From: Desulfobacterales bacterium | GTDB lineage: Bacteria; Desulfobacterota; Desulfobacteria; Desulfobacterales; Desulfosalsimonadaceae | Direction of reading: 5' to 3' | Assembly (NCBI GenBank): GCA_018334555.1 | Contig: JAGXLR010000006.1 | Span: 1 to 41,672, forward strand | DNA length: 41,672 nucleotides | In this document: positions 25,803 through 35,285 of the stretch, one piece after another | How the letters are laid out: each line of letters starts with the position of its first letter | How positions within the stretch are numbered: the stretch's first letter is position 1 | Translations under genes and position numbers: made by a program | Notes under the pieces: model-generated | Seen by the model: only the letters and a program-made list of their open reading frames with translations | The model's database searches: none | Told to the model about the DNA's origin: nothing

Positions 25803-28046
25803 ATGGAAGATCCTCAGACGGCCAATCATTCCAACCAGCAGGCGGCTAATACCAGTCGCTTGTCCAGCTTTCAGCGGCCCCATGAAATCATTCTCTGGAT
25901 TCTTATCGCCGGTATCATGCTGGCGGTTACCGGCTTGTTGTTCCTCCGAAGGGGGCAATTGCCGGGCCCGGCGGCATTGGACATCGCCCTGTGGTCGGCG
26001 ACGATTCTTCTGGTTATCGGTTTGTGCGTGTTTTTGTATCGCTGGTTTATTGCGCCGGCCAAGCAGATGGTATGGTTTATCCTGGCGCGCTACCGCACCG
26101 GCGCCCGAAAACCCTTGCGAAGCGTGCCCAAAAGCTGGCAGCCCTGGTTTCATACGATCGACCGGATGTATTCGAAGATTGAAGACTTGGAGGCGGACTC
26201 GGCCGAAGCCACCCACCATAAACAGCTTGAAAAGAATCTGCTCCGCCGCTTTTCCTGGGTTTTCGAGAGAAACGAGCAGTTGACCAAAGAGGTCGGGGAA
26301 AAAAACAAAGTCCTCGAGCAGGAGATTGAAAGCCACAAAAAAACGGCCCGGGAACTTAAAAAGCATCGCGACCGACTCGATGAAATGGTCAAGGAGCGGA
26401 CTAAGGAGTTAACAGAGGCCAATGAGGCGTTAATCGCCGAAAAAGCCAAAGCCGAAGAATTGGCCAAACAGGCGGATGCCGCCAATCAGGCGAAAAGCCA
26501 GTTTCTCGCCAATATCAGCCATGAAATCCGGACGCCGATGAATGCGATTCTGGGTTTTACGGATATGCTGATTGATACGCCGTTAAACGATAACCAGCTC
26601 GACTACGCCGAGATCATCCGGACCAGCGGGGAAACCTTGATCTCCCTGATCAATAATGTGCTGGATTTTTCAAAGATCGAATCCGGAGAGATCGTACTTG
26701 AGTCCATAGACTTTTCGCCCGAGCTTCTGGCCTATGATGTCTGTGAAATTATTCGGCCGAAAATCGGGGATAAGCCGATCGAACTGGTTTGCAAAATCGA
26801 TGAATCCATTCCGGCCCACCTGAGAGGGGATCCGTTCCGGTTCCAACAGATCTTGACCAACCTGATGGGCAATGCGCCCCGGTTTACCGAGTCCGGCGAG
26901 ATTGCGCTTTCCATGTGGATGGAGACCCGTCAGGACGAAAAGATTAAGCTCCATGTCAGTGTTTCTGATACCGGCGTGGGGATTCCGGAAGACAAACAGA
27001 AAACGATTTTTGAGCCGTTTCATCAGGCTGACAACTCCATATCAAGAAAATTCGGTGGAAGCGGTCTGGGGTTGAGTATCTCCCGGCAGCTGGCCGAGCT
27101 CATGGATGGTACCGTCTGGCTGGAAAGCGAGCCGGAGGTGGGCACCACATTCCATTTTACCGGGTGGCTGGAAAAATCGGAAAAAGCCGCCCCATGGCAG
27201 GATCTGACCGCTTCGCTGGTGGACAAGCAGGTTTTGGTCGTCGATGACAACCAGGTCAATGTGGACATGCTGGTAAACGCCCTCAGTTCAGCCGGAATGA
27301 AAGTCTCCGATCTAAGAAACGGGATGGAGGTGCTGCCCACCCTGGAGCGTGCCCTGGTCGCAGGCAACCCCTTTGATTGTGCGATGATTGATATCCATAT
27401 GCCGGGGATAAGCGGTTATGAAGTCGCGCGTCAAATTCGGGAGTCCGGAAATCAGGATATCGAAAGGCTCCCCTTGATTGCGCTGTCCTACATCACCGAG
27501 CGGGACCCGGATCTGTTTAGTCAGTCCGGTTTTGACAGGTCCATTATTAAGCCGGTTCGGCGGGAAAAACTTTTTCAACTGTTAAACGAATTGATCGGGA
27601 CCGGGCAGAGGACGGACAACGCTACGTCTGAGGCGAAGAAAGCGGATCAAATCGCATCATCATCTGCCGAAAATAAACGGATTCTGGTGGCCGAGGATAA
27701 CGCCGTCAACCAGAAGCTGATCCAGGTGATGCTCGAGAAAGCCGGTTATGCGGTCGAAATAGCGGAGAACGGGATCGATGCGGTGGAGAAATTCTCCGGA
27801 TGCCCGGATGATTTTACGCTTATACTGATGGATATCCAAATGCCGGAAATGGATGGATTCGAGGCCGTCAAGCGGATCCGTAGCAAGGGCTTTGAGGCTA
27901 TTCCTATAATCGCCCTGACCGCGCATGCGCTGGCCGGATACCGGGATGAGTGCCTGGCGGCCGGGATGGACAACTATATCGCCAAACCGGTTAAGCGCCA
28001 GGAGTTGTTTGAGATGTTGGAGAAGTATTTGGCGCCCAATACCTGA
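25803..28046 (+). CDS. Hybrid histidine kinase with two receiver domains
   Basis: This 747-residue membrane kinase has two helices at about 29-48 and 61-81 separated by a very short loop, so there is no periplasmic sensor domain. A long coiled coil (about 120-230) follows. Then come HisKA with His240 ([15 protein letters not shown]) and HATPase with an unusual N box ([14 protein letters not shown]), DTGVGIP and [10 protein letters not shown]. Receiver 1 (476-595) has D530 and K583; receiver 2 (626-742) has D677 and K728. No HPt domain is present, so the separate HPt at 22447 may be its partner. It is in an operon with the FHA gene. The stop codon is taken up by the edge of a family A repeat. 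Confidence 0.94.
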   Translation: MEDPQTANHSNQQAANTSRLSSFQRPHEIILWILIAGIMLAVTGLLFLRRGQLPGPAALDIALWSATILLVIGLCVFLYRWFIAPAKQMVWFILARYRTGARKPLRSVPKSWQPWFHTIDRMYSKIEDLEADSAEATHHKQLEKNLLRRFSWVFERNEQLTKEVGEKNKVLEQEIESHKKTARELKKHRDRLDEMVKERTKELTEANEALIAEKAKAEELAKQADAANQAKSQFLANISHEIRTPMNAILGFTDMLIDTPLNDNQLDYAEIIRTSGETLISLINNVLDFSKIESGEIVLESIDFSPELLAYDVCEIIRPKIGDKPIELVCKIDESIPAHLRGDPFRFQQILTNLMGNAPRFTESGEIALSMWMETRQDEKIKLHVSVSDTGVGIPEDKQKTIFEPFHQADNSISRKFGGSGLGLSISRQLAELMDGTVWLESEPEVGTTFHFTGWLEKSEKAAPWQDLTASLVDKQVLVVDDNQVNVDMLVNALSSAGMKVSDLRNGMEVLPTLERALVAGNPFDCAMIDIHMPGISGYEVARQIRESGNQDIERLPLIALSYITERDPDLFSQSGFDRSIIKPVRREKLFQLLNELIGTGQRTDNATSEAKKADQIASSSAENKRILVAEDNAVNQKLIQVMLEKAGYAVEIAENGIDAVEKFSGCPDDFTLILMDIQMPEMDGFEAVKRIRSKGFEAIPIIALTAHALAGYRDECLAAGMDNYIAKPVKRQELFEMLEKYLAPNT

Positions 28047-28171
28047 TGGCTTCGCAAAAAGTCCAATATCTGTGTTGCGCTTCCGTCTCTCGGAATTTCA
28101 CGTACAGCTAAGTACGCTGCATTCCTCGGAATTTGCGCGCCTTGACCTTGAACTTTTTGCTTTGCCATCTC
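28044..28171 (-). repeat. Family A dispersed palindromic repeat, copy A3
   Basis: This is a reverse-orientation copy lying between the convergent hybrid-kinase and transporter-associated genes; its end TGATGGCTTCG contains the kinase stop codon. The core loop is the TTAGCT subtype. The distal ~20 bases of the element (CGATTTTTTACGAG-type end) are absent. Two convergent transcripts would both read into it, so its hairpin could act as a shared 3' structure. Confidence 0.85.
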
Positions 28172-28179
28172 TAACCCTG

Positions 28180-28473
28180 CTATTCCAGCCTTTGATCCAC
28201 AGGGATTACCAAAGCCTCAAGGTGCCGGTGCGCTGGCTTGGCCTCTTTGAAGGTTTTTAAATCCTTGAATATCGCTTCTACTTTTTCATCCGGCACCTGG
28301 ACTTGATAAATCGTGGTGTTTCCGGGAAATACCTGGGTGCCGAAATGCTTGCCGTCCCGGTCTTTGCCCTCCCGCATCGAATACCGGACGTAATTATCAA
28401 TTTCATGGTCGTCCAGAATTTTTTCAATGGTATCCGAAAATTCGAAATGGATAGTGATGTGCATTATTTTCAT
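28180..28473 (-). CDS. Small RND-transporter-associated protein, PG0541-like
   Basis: This is a 97-residue soluble protein. The frame allows ATG 28479, but the ribosome site GAGGGA (28480-28485) is directly adjacent to that codon and six bases from ATG 28473, so 28473 is preferred. Its size, its alternating strand/helix pattern (MKIMHITIHFEF, TTIYQVQVPDEKVEAIFKDLK) and its place right after an RND permease match the small P-II-like proteins known as the PG0541 transporter-associated family. A regulatory or accessory role for the pump is inferred. It is the last gene of the tetR operon. Confidence 0.65.
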   Translation of the reverse strand: MKIMHITIHFEFSDTIEKILDDHEIDNYVRYSMREGKDRDGKHFGTQVFPGNTTIYQVQVPDEKVEAIFKDLKTFKEAKPAHRHLEALVIPVDQRLE

Positions 28474-28488
28474 GGGCATTCCCTCGTA

Positions 28489-31400
28489 TTAAACCAATAC
28501 ATAGACGGCTACCAGAGCCACAATAAGAAAAGCAATCAGTGCGCTTACGGTCTTGTGCGCCAGAATTTTTTTCTGGAGCGCGTCAAAGAGGGTATACACC
28601 GTCGGAATCACCAGAAGCGTCAAGGCGGTCGCCGCAAACATGCCCATGGAAATGCATACCCCCATGGGCATCCTGGCCTCCCCGCCGGCGCCGTAGCCTA
28701 ATGCAATGGGCAACATGCCAAGGATGGTGGAAATGGCCGTCATCAAAACCGGACGGAACCGAACCATGCCGGCCTCCCGGGCCGCGTCCATGACGGTGTA
28801 TCCGCGGGCTACCAGTACATTGGCATAGTCCACAAGCAGTATGGCGTTTTTGGTAACCAGCCCCAGCAGCATGATAATGCCGATAAATGAAAAAATGTTC
28901 ACGGTCATCCCCAGTGCGTAGAGCGCACCGAAAGCGCCGATGCCCGCAAGCGGAAGCGTTATAAGGATGGTCAGGGGATGGAGAAAGGACTCGAACTGCC
29001 CGCTCATGATCAGGAATATGAAAATGACGGCAAAAACCAGGGCCATGGTGAGGTAGAAAAAGGATTCCTTGAAATCCTGGGAACGCCCCGTAATGTCGGT
29101 ATTGAAATCCGCGGGCAGCTGGGTGTCCAGGTAATTGTTCAGTTTATCCAGGGCGGTGCCCAGGGCCACGCCGGGCGGCAGCTGGGACATGATCGTCAAT
29201 GCCCGCCCCCGGTTGAAATGATGGATTTCGCTGGGGCCAACCCCTTCTTCTATTTCAACCAGGTTTTCCAGAGAAACCATCTGTCCGGATTGATTCCGGG
29301 TATATAGCCGGTAAATGGTATGCGGGACATTCTCTTCGGTTTCGATCTCGGGAATGACCTCGTAACGCTCGCTTTGTCTATCGATCTCCGATATGTCCGG
29401 CTCCCCGAAAATATAGCGCAGGGTGGTTGAAATTTCCGCCACCGTTACCCCCATCTCCTGGGCTTTTTGGCGGTTAACGGCGACTCGGACTTCGGGCTTG
29501 TCAAGCTTCATGTTTGAATGCACGCCCACGAATTCGGGTTGGCTGCGCATCCACTGCATCACGGTTTCCTGTTGCCTGGCCAGCTCATCGATATCCGGAT
29601 TTTCCAGCACGACCTGCAGGGGCGCTTCAGCCCCTACCGGCCCTGATGACTCAAGCACATAGCCCCGGACGCCGGGAATTTTGGCGATTTTTTGCCTGAC
29701 CTCCTGCATGATGGCCTCCTGGTTCCGCTCCCGCTGGGTATGATGAATCAGGCGGACAAAGAAAAAACCCTCATTGGCTTTGCCGGGTCCCTGCTGAGAT
29801 AGGCCGATGGCCATGAAAAAGGAACGGACCTCATCAATGCCGGCCAGGATATCCTCTATCTGGCTGCCATATTTGTCCGTATTGCTGACCGTCGCCCCCT
29901 CGACGGTTTCGTATGAAATCATAAACCGGCTTTTGTCGATATTGGGGACAAACTCCGATTCCATCCGGTTTAAGAAGAAAATGCCCGCAGCAAGTGCCAG
30001 AATGGCAATCATTACAGTCAGAAAGCGCCATCTCAGGGCGCCGGTCAGAATCATACGGTATCCGCCTTCTATTTTATTAAATCCCCGTTCGGTTATCCGC
30101 AGGAGCAAGGGCCTCCCGGTTCCGGTGGCCGCCTTGAGGTACCGGGAGCAGAGCATGGGGGTTAATGTTAATGCGGTAAAGGTCGAGGCGATAACGGTGA
30201 CAGCAACGGTGATACCGAATTCAAAAAAGAAGCGGCCGATCATGCCCGGCATAAAGGCCACAGGGATAAAGACCGCAATCAATGACATGGTATTGGCGAT
30301 GGCGGCAAAAGCGATTTCCGTTGTTCCGGTCCGTGCGGCCGGCTTGGCCTCCGCCCCGTATTCCATGTGCCGGTAGCAGCTCTCCAGGACCACAATGGCA
30401 TCATCCACCACCAGTCCGACCACCAGGATAAAGGCCAGCAGTGTCAGGACATTTAATGAAAACCCGAAGTAATAAATCATGGCCATCCCGGCCAAAAGCG
30501 AGGTTGGAATGGCCAGGCCGGAAATAATGGTGCCCCGAAGGCTTCCCAGGAAGACAAGGATGACCAGCGCAACCAACAGGGTCGCCATAAAAATGGTCGT
30601 TGTCAAATCATCAATACTTTCCTTGACATACAGCGAGTCATCCGATGCAACGGCGTATTCCAGCCCCGGCGGGAACTCTCCGGAAATCCGGTCCAACTCG
30701 GATTGGATCCGTTCCACCACCTCGACCATGTTGGCATCGGACTGCTTGACAACCCCCAGGCCGACGGCTTTTCCCTTGTTGTATCGCGCCACGTTGCGGT
30801 CGTTTTCAACCCCGTCCAATGCCGTGCCCACATCCCCCAACCGCACCGGCGCCCCGTTTCTATAGGTGATAATGATGTCATTGAAAGGCTCGGCCTCCGC
30901 AAACTGGCCTTCGGTTTTTATGAGGAACTCGCGCTCCCTGCTTTCGATGCGGCCGGAGGGAATATCCACATTTTCCGCCTGTATTTTTCCGATGACCTCC
31001 TGAACGGTTAGATGGTGGGCGGCCAGTTTGTCCGGATCCAGCTTGATTCGAACGGCATACATACGTTCCCCGCCGATCAGGATCTGCCCCACGCCAGGCA
31101 AGCGCTCCAGTTGGTCCTTGATCACCCGGTCGGCATAGTCGGTCATCCGAACGGGGTCCCATCGCTTATCCCCCCGCAGGGCAATCCACATCACGGCCTG
31201 GGCGTCCGGGTCGATTTTGAGGATAATCGGCTCTTCGATGTCATCGGCCATCTCCGGCCGCGCCCGGGTGACGCGGTCCCGGACATCCTGGGCCGCAAAA
31301 TCGATATCCCGGTACAGCTCAAATTCTACCGTGACAATGCCTACTTCCTCCCGGCTGGTGGATGTTATTTCTTTGATTCCCTCAATGGTGTTAATTTCTT

Positions 31401-31602
31401 CCTCTAACGGTTCCACCACCTCGGTTTCAATGACTTCCGGGTCCGCCCCCGGCAGTATAACGGAGACGCTTACGATGGGGAAATCGACATCCGGAAACTC
31501 TCTGACAGGCATCTGGTGGTAGCCGTATACACCGAAAATAAACAGGGCCAGAAATACCACCGTCGTCATAACCGGCCGTCTGATGCATAAATTCCAGATC
31601 AT
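28489..31602 (-). CDS. RND efflux permease, HAE1 family (second system)
   Basis: This is a 1037-residue inner-membrane antiporter. It starts MIWNLCIRRPVMTTVVF. TM4 carries GLVVDDAIVVLES, the proton-relay Asp pair, and TM10 carries LGLVTKNAILLVDYAN with the conserved Lys. PVREFPDVDFPIVSVSVILPGADPEVIE is typical of the environmental HAE1 branch rather than of AcrB itself. It differs clearly from the permease at 1873, so this is a second system and not a recent duplicate. It lies 46 bases after its adaptor gene and 15 bases before the small associated protein. Confidence 0.95.
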   Translation of the reverse strand: MIWNLCIRRPVMTTVVFLALFIFGVYGYHQMPVREFPDVDFPIVSVSVILPGADPEVIETEVVEPLEEEINTIEGIKEITSTSREEVGIVTVEFELYRDIDFAAQDVRDRVTRARPEMADDIEEPIILKIDPDAQAVMWIALRGDKRWDPVRMTDYADRVIKDQLERLPGVGQILIGGERMYAVRIKLDPDKLAAHHLTVQEVIGKIQAENVDIPSGRIESREREFLIKTEGQFAEAEPFNDIIITYRNGAPVRLGDVGTALDGVENDRNVARYNKGKAVGLGVVKQSDANMVEVVERIQSELDRISGEFPPGLEYAVASDDSLYVKESIDDLTTTIFMATLLVALVILVFLGSLRGTIISGLAIPTSLLAGMAMIYYFGFSLNVLTLLAFILVVGLVVDDAIVVLESCYRHMEYGAEAKPAARTGTTEIAFAAIANTMSLIAVFIPVAFMPGMIGRFFFEFGITVAVTVIASTFTALTLTPMLCSRYLKAATGTGRPLLLRITERGFNKIEGGYRMILTGALRWRFLTVMIAILALAAGIFFLNRMESEFVPNIDKSRFMISYETVEGATVSNTDKYGSQIEDILAGIDEVRSFFMAIGLSQQGPGKANEGFFFVRLIHHTQRERNQEAIMQEVRQKIAKIPGVRGYVLESSGPVGAEAPLQVVLENPDIDELARQQETVMQWMRSQPEFVGVHSNMKLDKPEVRVAVNRQKAQEMGVTVAEISTTLRYIFGEPDISEIDRQSERYEVIPEIETEENVPHTIYRLYTRNQSGQMVSLENLVEIEEGVGPSEIHHFNRGRALTIMSQLPPGVALGTALDKLNNYLDTQLPADFNTDITGRSQDFKESFFYLTMALVFAVIFIFLIMSGQFESFLHPLTILITLPLAGIGAFGALYALGMTVNIFSFIGIIMLLGLVTKNAILLVDYANVLVARGYTVMDAAREAGMVRFRPVLMTAISTILGMLPIALGYGAGGEARMPMGVCISMGMFAATALTLLVIPTVYTLFDALQKKILAHKTVSALIAFLIVALVAVYVLV

Positions 31603-31648
31603 AGGGAATTATTCCATTTTATTCCCCATAAAACAGGGGAAGCGCGTT

Positions 31649-32815
31649 TTATTGCTGTGAACAAACCGTATCGCCCTCGCTGACCGCAATGTGCCCGGAT
31701 TTAATAATCGTCTCCCCGGGAGTAACGCCTTTTCTGATCTCCACGGTTCCCGGATGACGGAGCCCGATTTTAACATCGCGGCCCAATGCTTTGCCGTCTT
31801 TTATGGTATAGATCATGTAACCGGTGCGTGTTGGCACCAGGGCCTCCTCCGGGACCACCGGCTTCTGTTCGAGGATATCGACAATTAACTCAACGGCGCC
31901 GAATCCGCCGGGAGACAGCCTAAGATTCGGATTGTCCACGTACGCTTTGACCATCAGGCTGCGGGTATCCTCTCGGATCAGGGGGCTCACGAAATAGACG
32001 GCGCCGATAAAGTCCCTGTCTGGAAATGCCGGGGTGCGGAGTTTTATGGTTTGGCCGGTTTTGGCCTGCCCCAGGTATTTCTCCGGAATGGTAAAGGCGA
32101 TTTTAAGGCGGTCGGTTTCTACCAGCGGGGCCAACCGGGTCCCGATATCCACCCATTCCCCCGGATCCACATACCGCTCGCCGATGATGCCGGCAAACGG
32201 GGCTTTGATTTTGGTGTCGGCGAGGGTTTCCTTGATGCCCTCAATCTCCGCTTTAATTCGGTCGATGGTGGCGGAAAGCGCTCTATATTTGGCCCGTGCT
32301 TCATCCCTGGCTTCTTCTGTCCCTAGCTTTTGCCTGTATAGACGCTCACGGCGGTTATAGACCAGTTCGGCGTTTTCGAGGTTCGCCCGGGCTTCGGCCA
32401 GAGCGGCCTGCCGGGCTTGAAGCTGGTCTATAATTTTATTATCGTCCATGGAAAAAAGCAGATCGCCCTTTTTCACCCGGCTGCCCTCCCGGAAATGAAC
32501 GGATTCAATAACGCCGTTGACTTCAGGCCGGATCATCACCTGCTGAATGGCCTCCAGCGTCCCGATACCCTGAACGGTCCGTTCAAGGTCCATCTCTACC
32601 ACCTTTGCGGTTTCAACCGGGATACAACTATTGTCCGCCGCTTTCGCTGAAACGGGCGGCCATCCGGTTGTCGAAACGACGGCAAGCAAGAAAAGGATGG
32701 CGGCCATAGCTGCGCTAACGGCCGACCGGGCAGTCAAAGCATCATCCCGCCGACTTTCCGGCTTCATAAACATCGTTTTCGCGGTTTTTAACCGAAAATT
32801 AATATGCTCTGTCAT
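31649..32815 (-). CDS. RND efflux periplasmic adaptor (second system)
   Basis: This is a 388-residue HlyD-type adaptor. The frame is open to 32863; I choose ATG 32815 because AGGAGC (about 32822-32827) precedes it. The start lies inside the tolC-like gene, overlapping its end by 17 bases. The N-terminus is long and basic before the hydrophobic signal/anchor stretch (about residues 34-52). Lipoyl halves are visible as VNGVIESVHFREGSRVKKGD and IKAPFAGIIGERYVDPGEW, flanking a coiled coil at about 120-185. It links the permease at 28489 with the channel at 32799. Confidence 0.92.
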   Translation of the reverse strand: MTEHINFRLKTAKTMFMKPESRRDDALTARSAVSAAMAAILFLLAVVSTTGWPPVSAKAADNSCIPVETAKVVEMDLERTVQGIGTLEAIQQVMIRPEVNGVIESVHFREGSRVKKGDLLFSMDDNKIIDQLQARQAALAEARANLENAELVYNRRERLYRQKLGTEEARDEARAKYRALSATIDRIKAEIEGIKETLADTKIKAPFAGIIGERYVDPGEWVDIGTRLAPLVETDRLKIAFTIPEKYLGQAKTGQTIKLRTPAFPDRDFIGAVYFVSPLIREDTRSLMVKAYVDNPNLRLSPGGFGAVELIVDILEQKPVVPEEALVPTRTGYMIYTIKDGKALGRDVKIGLRHPGTVEIRKGVTPGETIIKSGHIAVSEGDTVCSQQ

Positions 32816-34160
32816 TGGACAGCTCCTTTGCCAGTAAATCGGTCTGAAAGGTGCCCATTGCAAGCTCTAACCGGATCTGGTCAAGCTGATAGGAATAATA
32901 TGCCTGGGCCAGCCGGTTCTCCGCCTCATTTAAAGCGGTAAAGGCGTCCACCTGGTCGACGGCGGTCACCACGCCCTGTTTAAACTGGGCGGTGACCTGA
33001 CGGTAGTTTCTTTTGGCGGCCTTGACCTGTTTTTCGAGTTGTTGGATTACTTTTTTCTGGGTTTGAATATCCAGGTAGACGCTTCTCACCTGGTTTCGGA
33101 TTTCCTTTCTTAATCGGGAAATGGCGGCCTTCGCCTGGTCGCGTTGGGATTTCGCCTTGCCGACTTCGGCGCTGGTTTTCCAGCCGGTAAACAGGGGGTA
33201 GGATAGTTTAAGGGCAGCCTGCCAGTCGTCATCCTCGTCGAAGAACATATCCGGCTCTTCGGTCCTTATGTATTGGCCTTCTATACTTAAATTTGGAAAA
33301 AAATCAGCCTGTTCAAAGTCCACCCGTTCTTCGGCGGCGTTGACCCGATTTTCCGCCTCAGAGAGATCCTGGCGGTGGGTGAGGGCCTTTTGATACAAAA
33401 CCGGGATCGATGCCGGTCTGATATTTTTTTCAGGGGGCTCGGCGAGTTCGCCCGGCACTGACGCCACCCCCAGTTCCAACGCCAGATTTTCCAATGCGAT
33501 GTCGTATTGGTTTTTGGCCCTCTCCAGCTGCTCCTGGGATTGGGCGACCTGTACCTGGGCCCGCAGAACATCGGTTTGGGTTAATACGCCCACCTCAAAG
33601 CGGGCCCTAGCCTGCGCCATTTGTCGATTGGCCCGCTTCAGAGCATTTTCAGCGATCTCTATGGCCCTTCGGCCCAGCAACGCCTCATAATAGCGGGTGC
33701 TGACGTTGAACAGGATTTCTTTTAGCCGCCGAACATGCCTGAATTTGGAGCTTTTGAAATAATACCGGGCCATTTTCCTGCCGGACCAGACCTTGCCGAA
33801 TTGGTAGATATGCTGGTCAAGTCTTATCGTGAGGGTGCCGTACTCATCGGGGTTGCCGAAGGTGCCCAAATCCCTGCCATCGGCTGTGATTGTCATATCC
33901 TTTTCCCGATTGTAGGCGGCCACGGCGGAGACCTGGGGGTACAGATTGGAAGTGGCAATGGCAATTTCGCTTCTATCCTGCCGGAGTTCTTCTCTTGAAA
34001 TAGCCACATGCTCGTTTTTGTCCAATGCGGTTTCATAGGCCTGATCCAACGTAAACCCTATATTTTGTTGGTCCTGGCCGGCCAGTGCCTGGCCGGCCAG
34101 AAAAAGCAGGAGGGCCAAGCCCAAGCCGGTCCGCCACTTTTTGCGATGCATTGACACCAT
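32799..34160 (-). CDS. TolC-family outer-membrane efflux channel
   Basis: This is a 453-residue protein with a signal peptide (hydrophobic stretch LGLALLLFLAGQALA, cleavage near AGQ) and no lipobox, so it is TolC-like rather than OprM-like. Two homologous outer-membrane efflux repeats with long Ala/Gln/Glu helices are seen (about 50-230 and 255-440). AGGGGAA precedes ATG 34160; an internal ATG at 34151 is possible. It is 21 bases downstream of tetR and overlaps the adaptor gene. Gene order tetR-tolC-adaptor-permease-small protein points to one operon. Confidence 0.93.
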   Translation of the reverse strand: MVSMHRKKWRTGLGLALLLFLAGQALAGQDQQNIGFTLDQAYETALDKNEHVAISREELRQDRSEIAIATSNLYPQVSAVAAYNREKDMTITADGRDLGTFGNPDEYGTLTIRLDQHIYQFGKVWSGRKMARYYFKSSKFRHVRRLKEILFNVSTRYYEALLGRRAIEIAENALKRANRQMAQARARFEVGVLTQTDVLRAQVQVAQSQEQLERAKNQYDIALENLALELGVASVPGELAEPPEKNIRPASIPVLYQKALTHRQDLSEAENRVNAAEERVDFEQADFFPNLSIEGQYIRTEEPDMFFDEDDDWQAALKLSYPLFTGWKTSAEVGKAKSQRDQAKAAISRLRKEIRNQVRSVYLDIQTQKKVIQQLEKQVKAAKRNYRQVTAQFKQGVVTAVDQVDAFTALNEAENRLAQAYYSYQLDQIRLELAMGTFQTDLLAKELSNDRAY

Positions 34161-34181
34161 GCTTTCCCCTATTATTCCAAT

Positions 34182-34778
34182 TCAATCCGTTTCTCGGTAG
34201 GATTTACAGGCGCAGAGCGCACGACGGCAGAACTCGCTGGCACTGGGTTCTAACTCAGGGATCTCCAGCGGGCTCAACAGATTCATATGTATCAGTCCGA
34301 ATACCAGTGCGTTTAAAATATGCGCGGTGTTTTTGATGTCTGATGTATCGACGCTGCCGTCAGCGACGCCGGTTTCCAGGCTTTGTTCAATGATTTTAAT
34401 AACCTGCTCGCCGATGGATTGCACCAGCGCTTTCAGCTTGTTCTCTTTTGAGTCCTTTTTTTCCGGAAAGTCCCTGAGAAAGATCAACAGCTGTTTTGCG
34501 TGGGTCCGGCAGAAGGCGTTGTTGAACCGCAAAACCGCCTCTATTTTTTCAATGCCTTTTGGGTGCCGGCCGACCTCGGACTTCAGGTCGGTTATATAGG
34601 TTTGCCCGGAGCGCCTGAAGATTTCATATATAATGCCTTCTTTGCTTTTAAAATGGTAAAAAATGGTGCCGTGGGCCACACCGGCGGATTCGGCGATATC
34701 CAGGGTAGAGGTTTGATGGAATCCGTTTTCGGCAAACAGCCGGGTGGCTTCCTCAATGATGGCTTCTTTGCGGCTCAA
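34182..34778 (-). CDS. TetR/AcrR-family repressor of the RND operon
   Basis: This is a 198-residue one-component regulator. The N-terminal helix-turn-helix is canonical (ATRLFAENGFHQTSTLDIAESAGVAHGTIFYHFKSKE, residues 11-47). The C-terminal half is a helical ligand-binding and dimer domain of unknown specificity. It is the first gene of the operon, and a palindromic operator candidate overlaps the -35 of its predicted promoter. Repression of its own operon, released by a pump substrate, is therefore the simplest model. Confidence 0.93.
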   Translation of the reverse strand: MSRKEAIIEEATRLFAENGFHQTSTLDIAESAGVAHGTIFYHFKSKEGIIYEIFRRSGQTYITDLKSEVGRHPKGIEKIEAVLRFNNAFCRTHAKQLLIFLRDFPEKKDSKENKLKALVQSIGEQVIKIIEQSLETGVADGSVDTSDIKNTAHILNALVFGLIHMNLLSPLEIPELEPSASEFCRRALCACKSYRETD

Positions 34779-34836
34779 TAATGATCCCCAGTAATTTGAT
34801 GGAGTTTTTATTTCAACTTAAAATTTGGAGATATTG

Positions 34837-34870
34837 AAAATACGCCGAACTGACTGAGTTGTCAATCAGT
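34837..34870 (-). promoter_or_regulatory. Promoter and TetR-type operator for the efflux operon
   Basis: On the minus strand a perfect TTGACA (34860-34865) and TATTTT (34837-34842) are 17 bases apart. A 22-bp imperfect palindrome at 34849-34870, with arms ACTGAcTGA and TCAaTCAGT around GTTG, overlaps the -35. Its size and symmetry are typical of TetR-family operators. The predicted leader to tetR is about 50 bases. Confidence 0.6.
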
Positions 34871-34916
34871 TTTTGAGGCCATTTTTTAGGACTTCTAAGG
34901 AATTTGAAAATATATA

Positions 34917-34985
34917 TTAATATTCCAGAAGCTTAGCTCTCTGTCATTCCGAGAAACGAAAGCGACGAGGAATTTTGATTGTTAA
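34917..34985 (+). repeat. Truncated family B fragment
   Basis: This matches the left half of family B (TTAATATT, then GAAGCTTAGCTCTCTGTCATT and CCGAGAAACGAAAGCGACGA). It breaks off at GATTGTTAAA, exactly where the family C element begins. It is the first layer of the 34.8-35.5 kb repeat nest. Confidence 0.8.
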
Positions 34986-35089
34986 ACCTAAATTGAGCGT
35001 TTCAAATTTTTTGATTTAAAAAATGATCCAATATCCTAAAAATAAAATAAAAATTAAATCTTCAAAAAATTGAAACCCTCAATTTAGGT
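34986..35089. repeat. Family C MITE-like element with terminal inverted repeats
   Basis: This is a 104-bp AT-rich element with perfect 12-base terminal inverted repeats, ACCTAAATTGAG (34986-34997) and CTCAATTTAGGT (35078-35089). Inside, GTTTCAAATTTTTTGA and TCAAAAAATTGAAAC pair with one bulge, so the whole element can fold back. No coding potential. It interrupts a family B sequence. A partial copy lies at 16524-16602. Confidence 0.8.
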
Positions 35090-35250
35090 AATATTATCTT
35101 AGAAGCTTCCGCTGCTGTCATTCCGAGAAACGAAAGCGACGAGGAATCTTGATTGTTAAAGATTTCTCGCTACCGCTCGAAATGACAATGCGGACGCTTT
35201 TCAGAGTTACTTTCTGCAAAAATGGGGCGCCAGCGCAATAAATCGCTTTT
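35089..35250 (+). repeat. Family B dispersed repeat, copy B2
   Basis: This is 162 bases matching 7569-7730 in the same orientation, with three substitutions by eye. The hairpin region is 35116-35187. After GCTTTT it continues as TACGAAGCCATC (35251-35262), the end of a family A element, showing that a family A remnant is joined to it. Confidence 0.9.
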
Positions 35251-35285
35251 TACGAAGCCATCAGATTTGAGATTTGAAATTTAAC

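Noticed and set aside
25800-26366. 188-codon open frame opposite the hybrid kinase
   Set aside because: It is antisense to the kinase N-terminal region, with biased composition and no domain.
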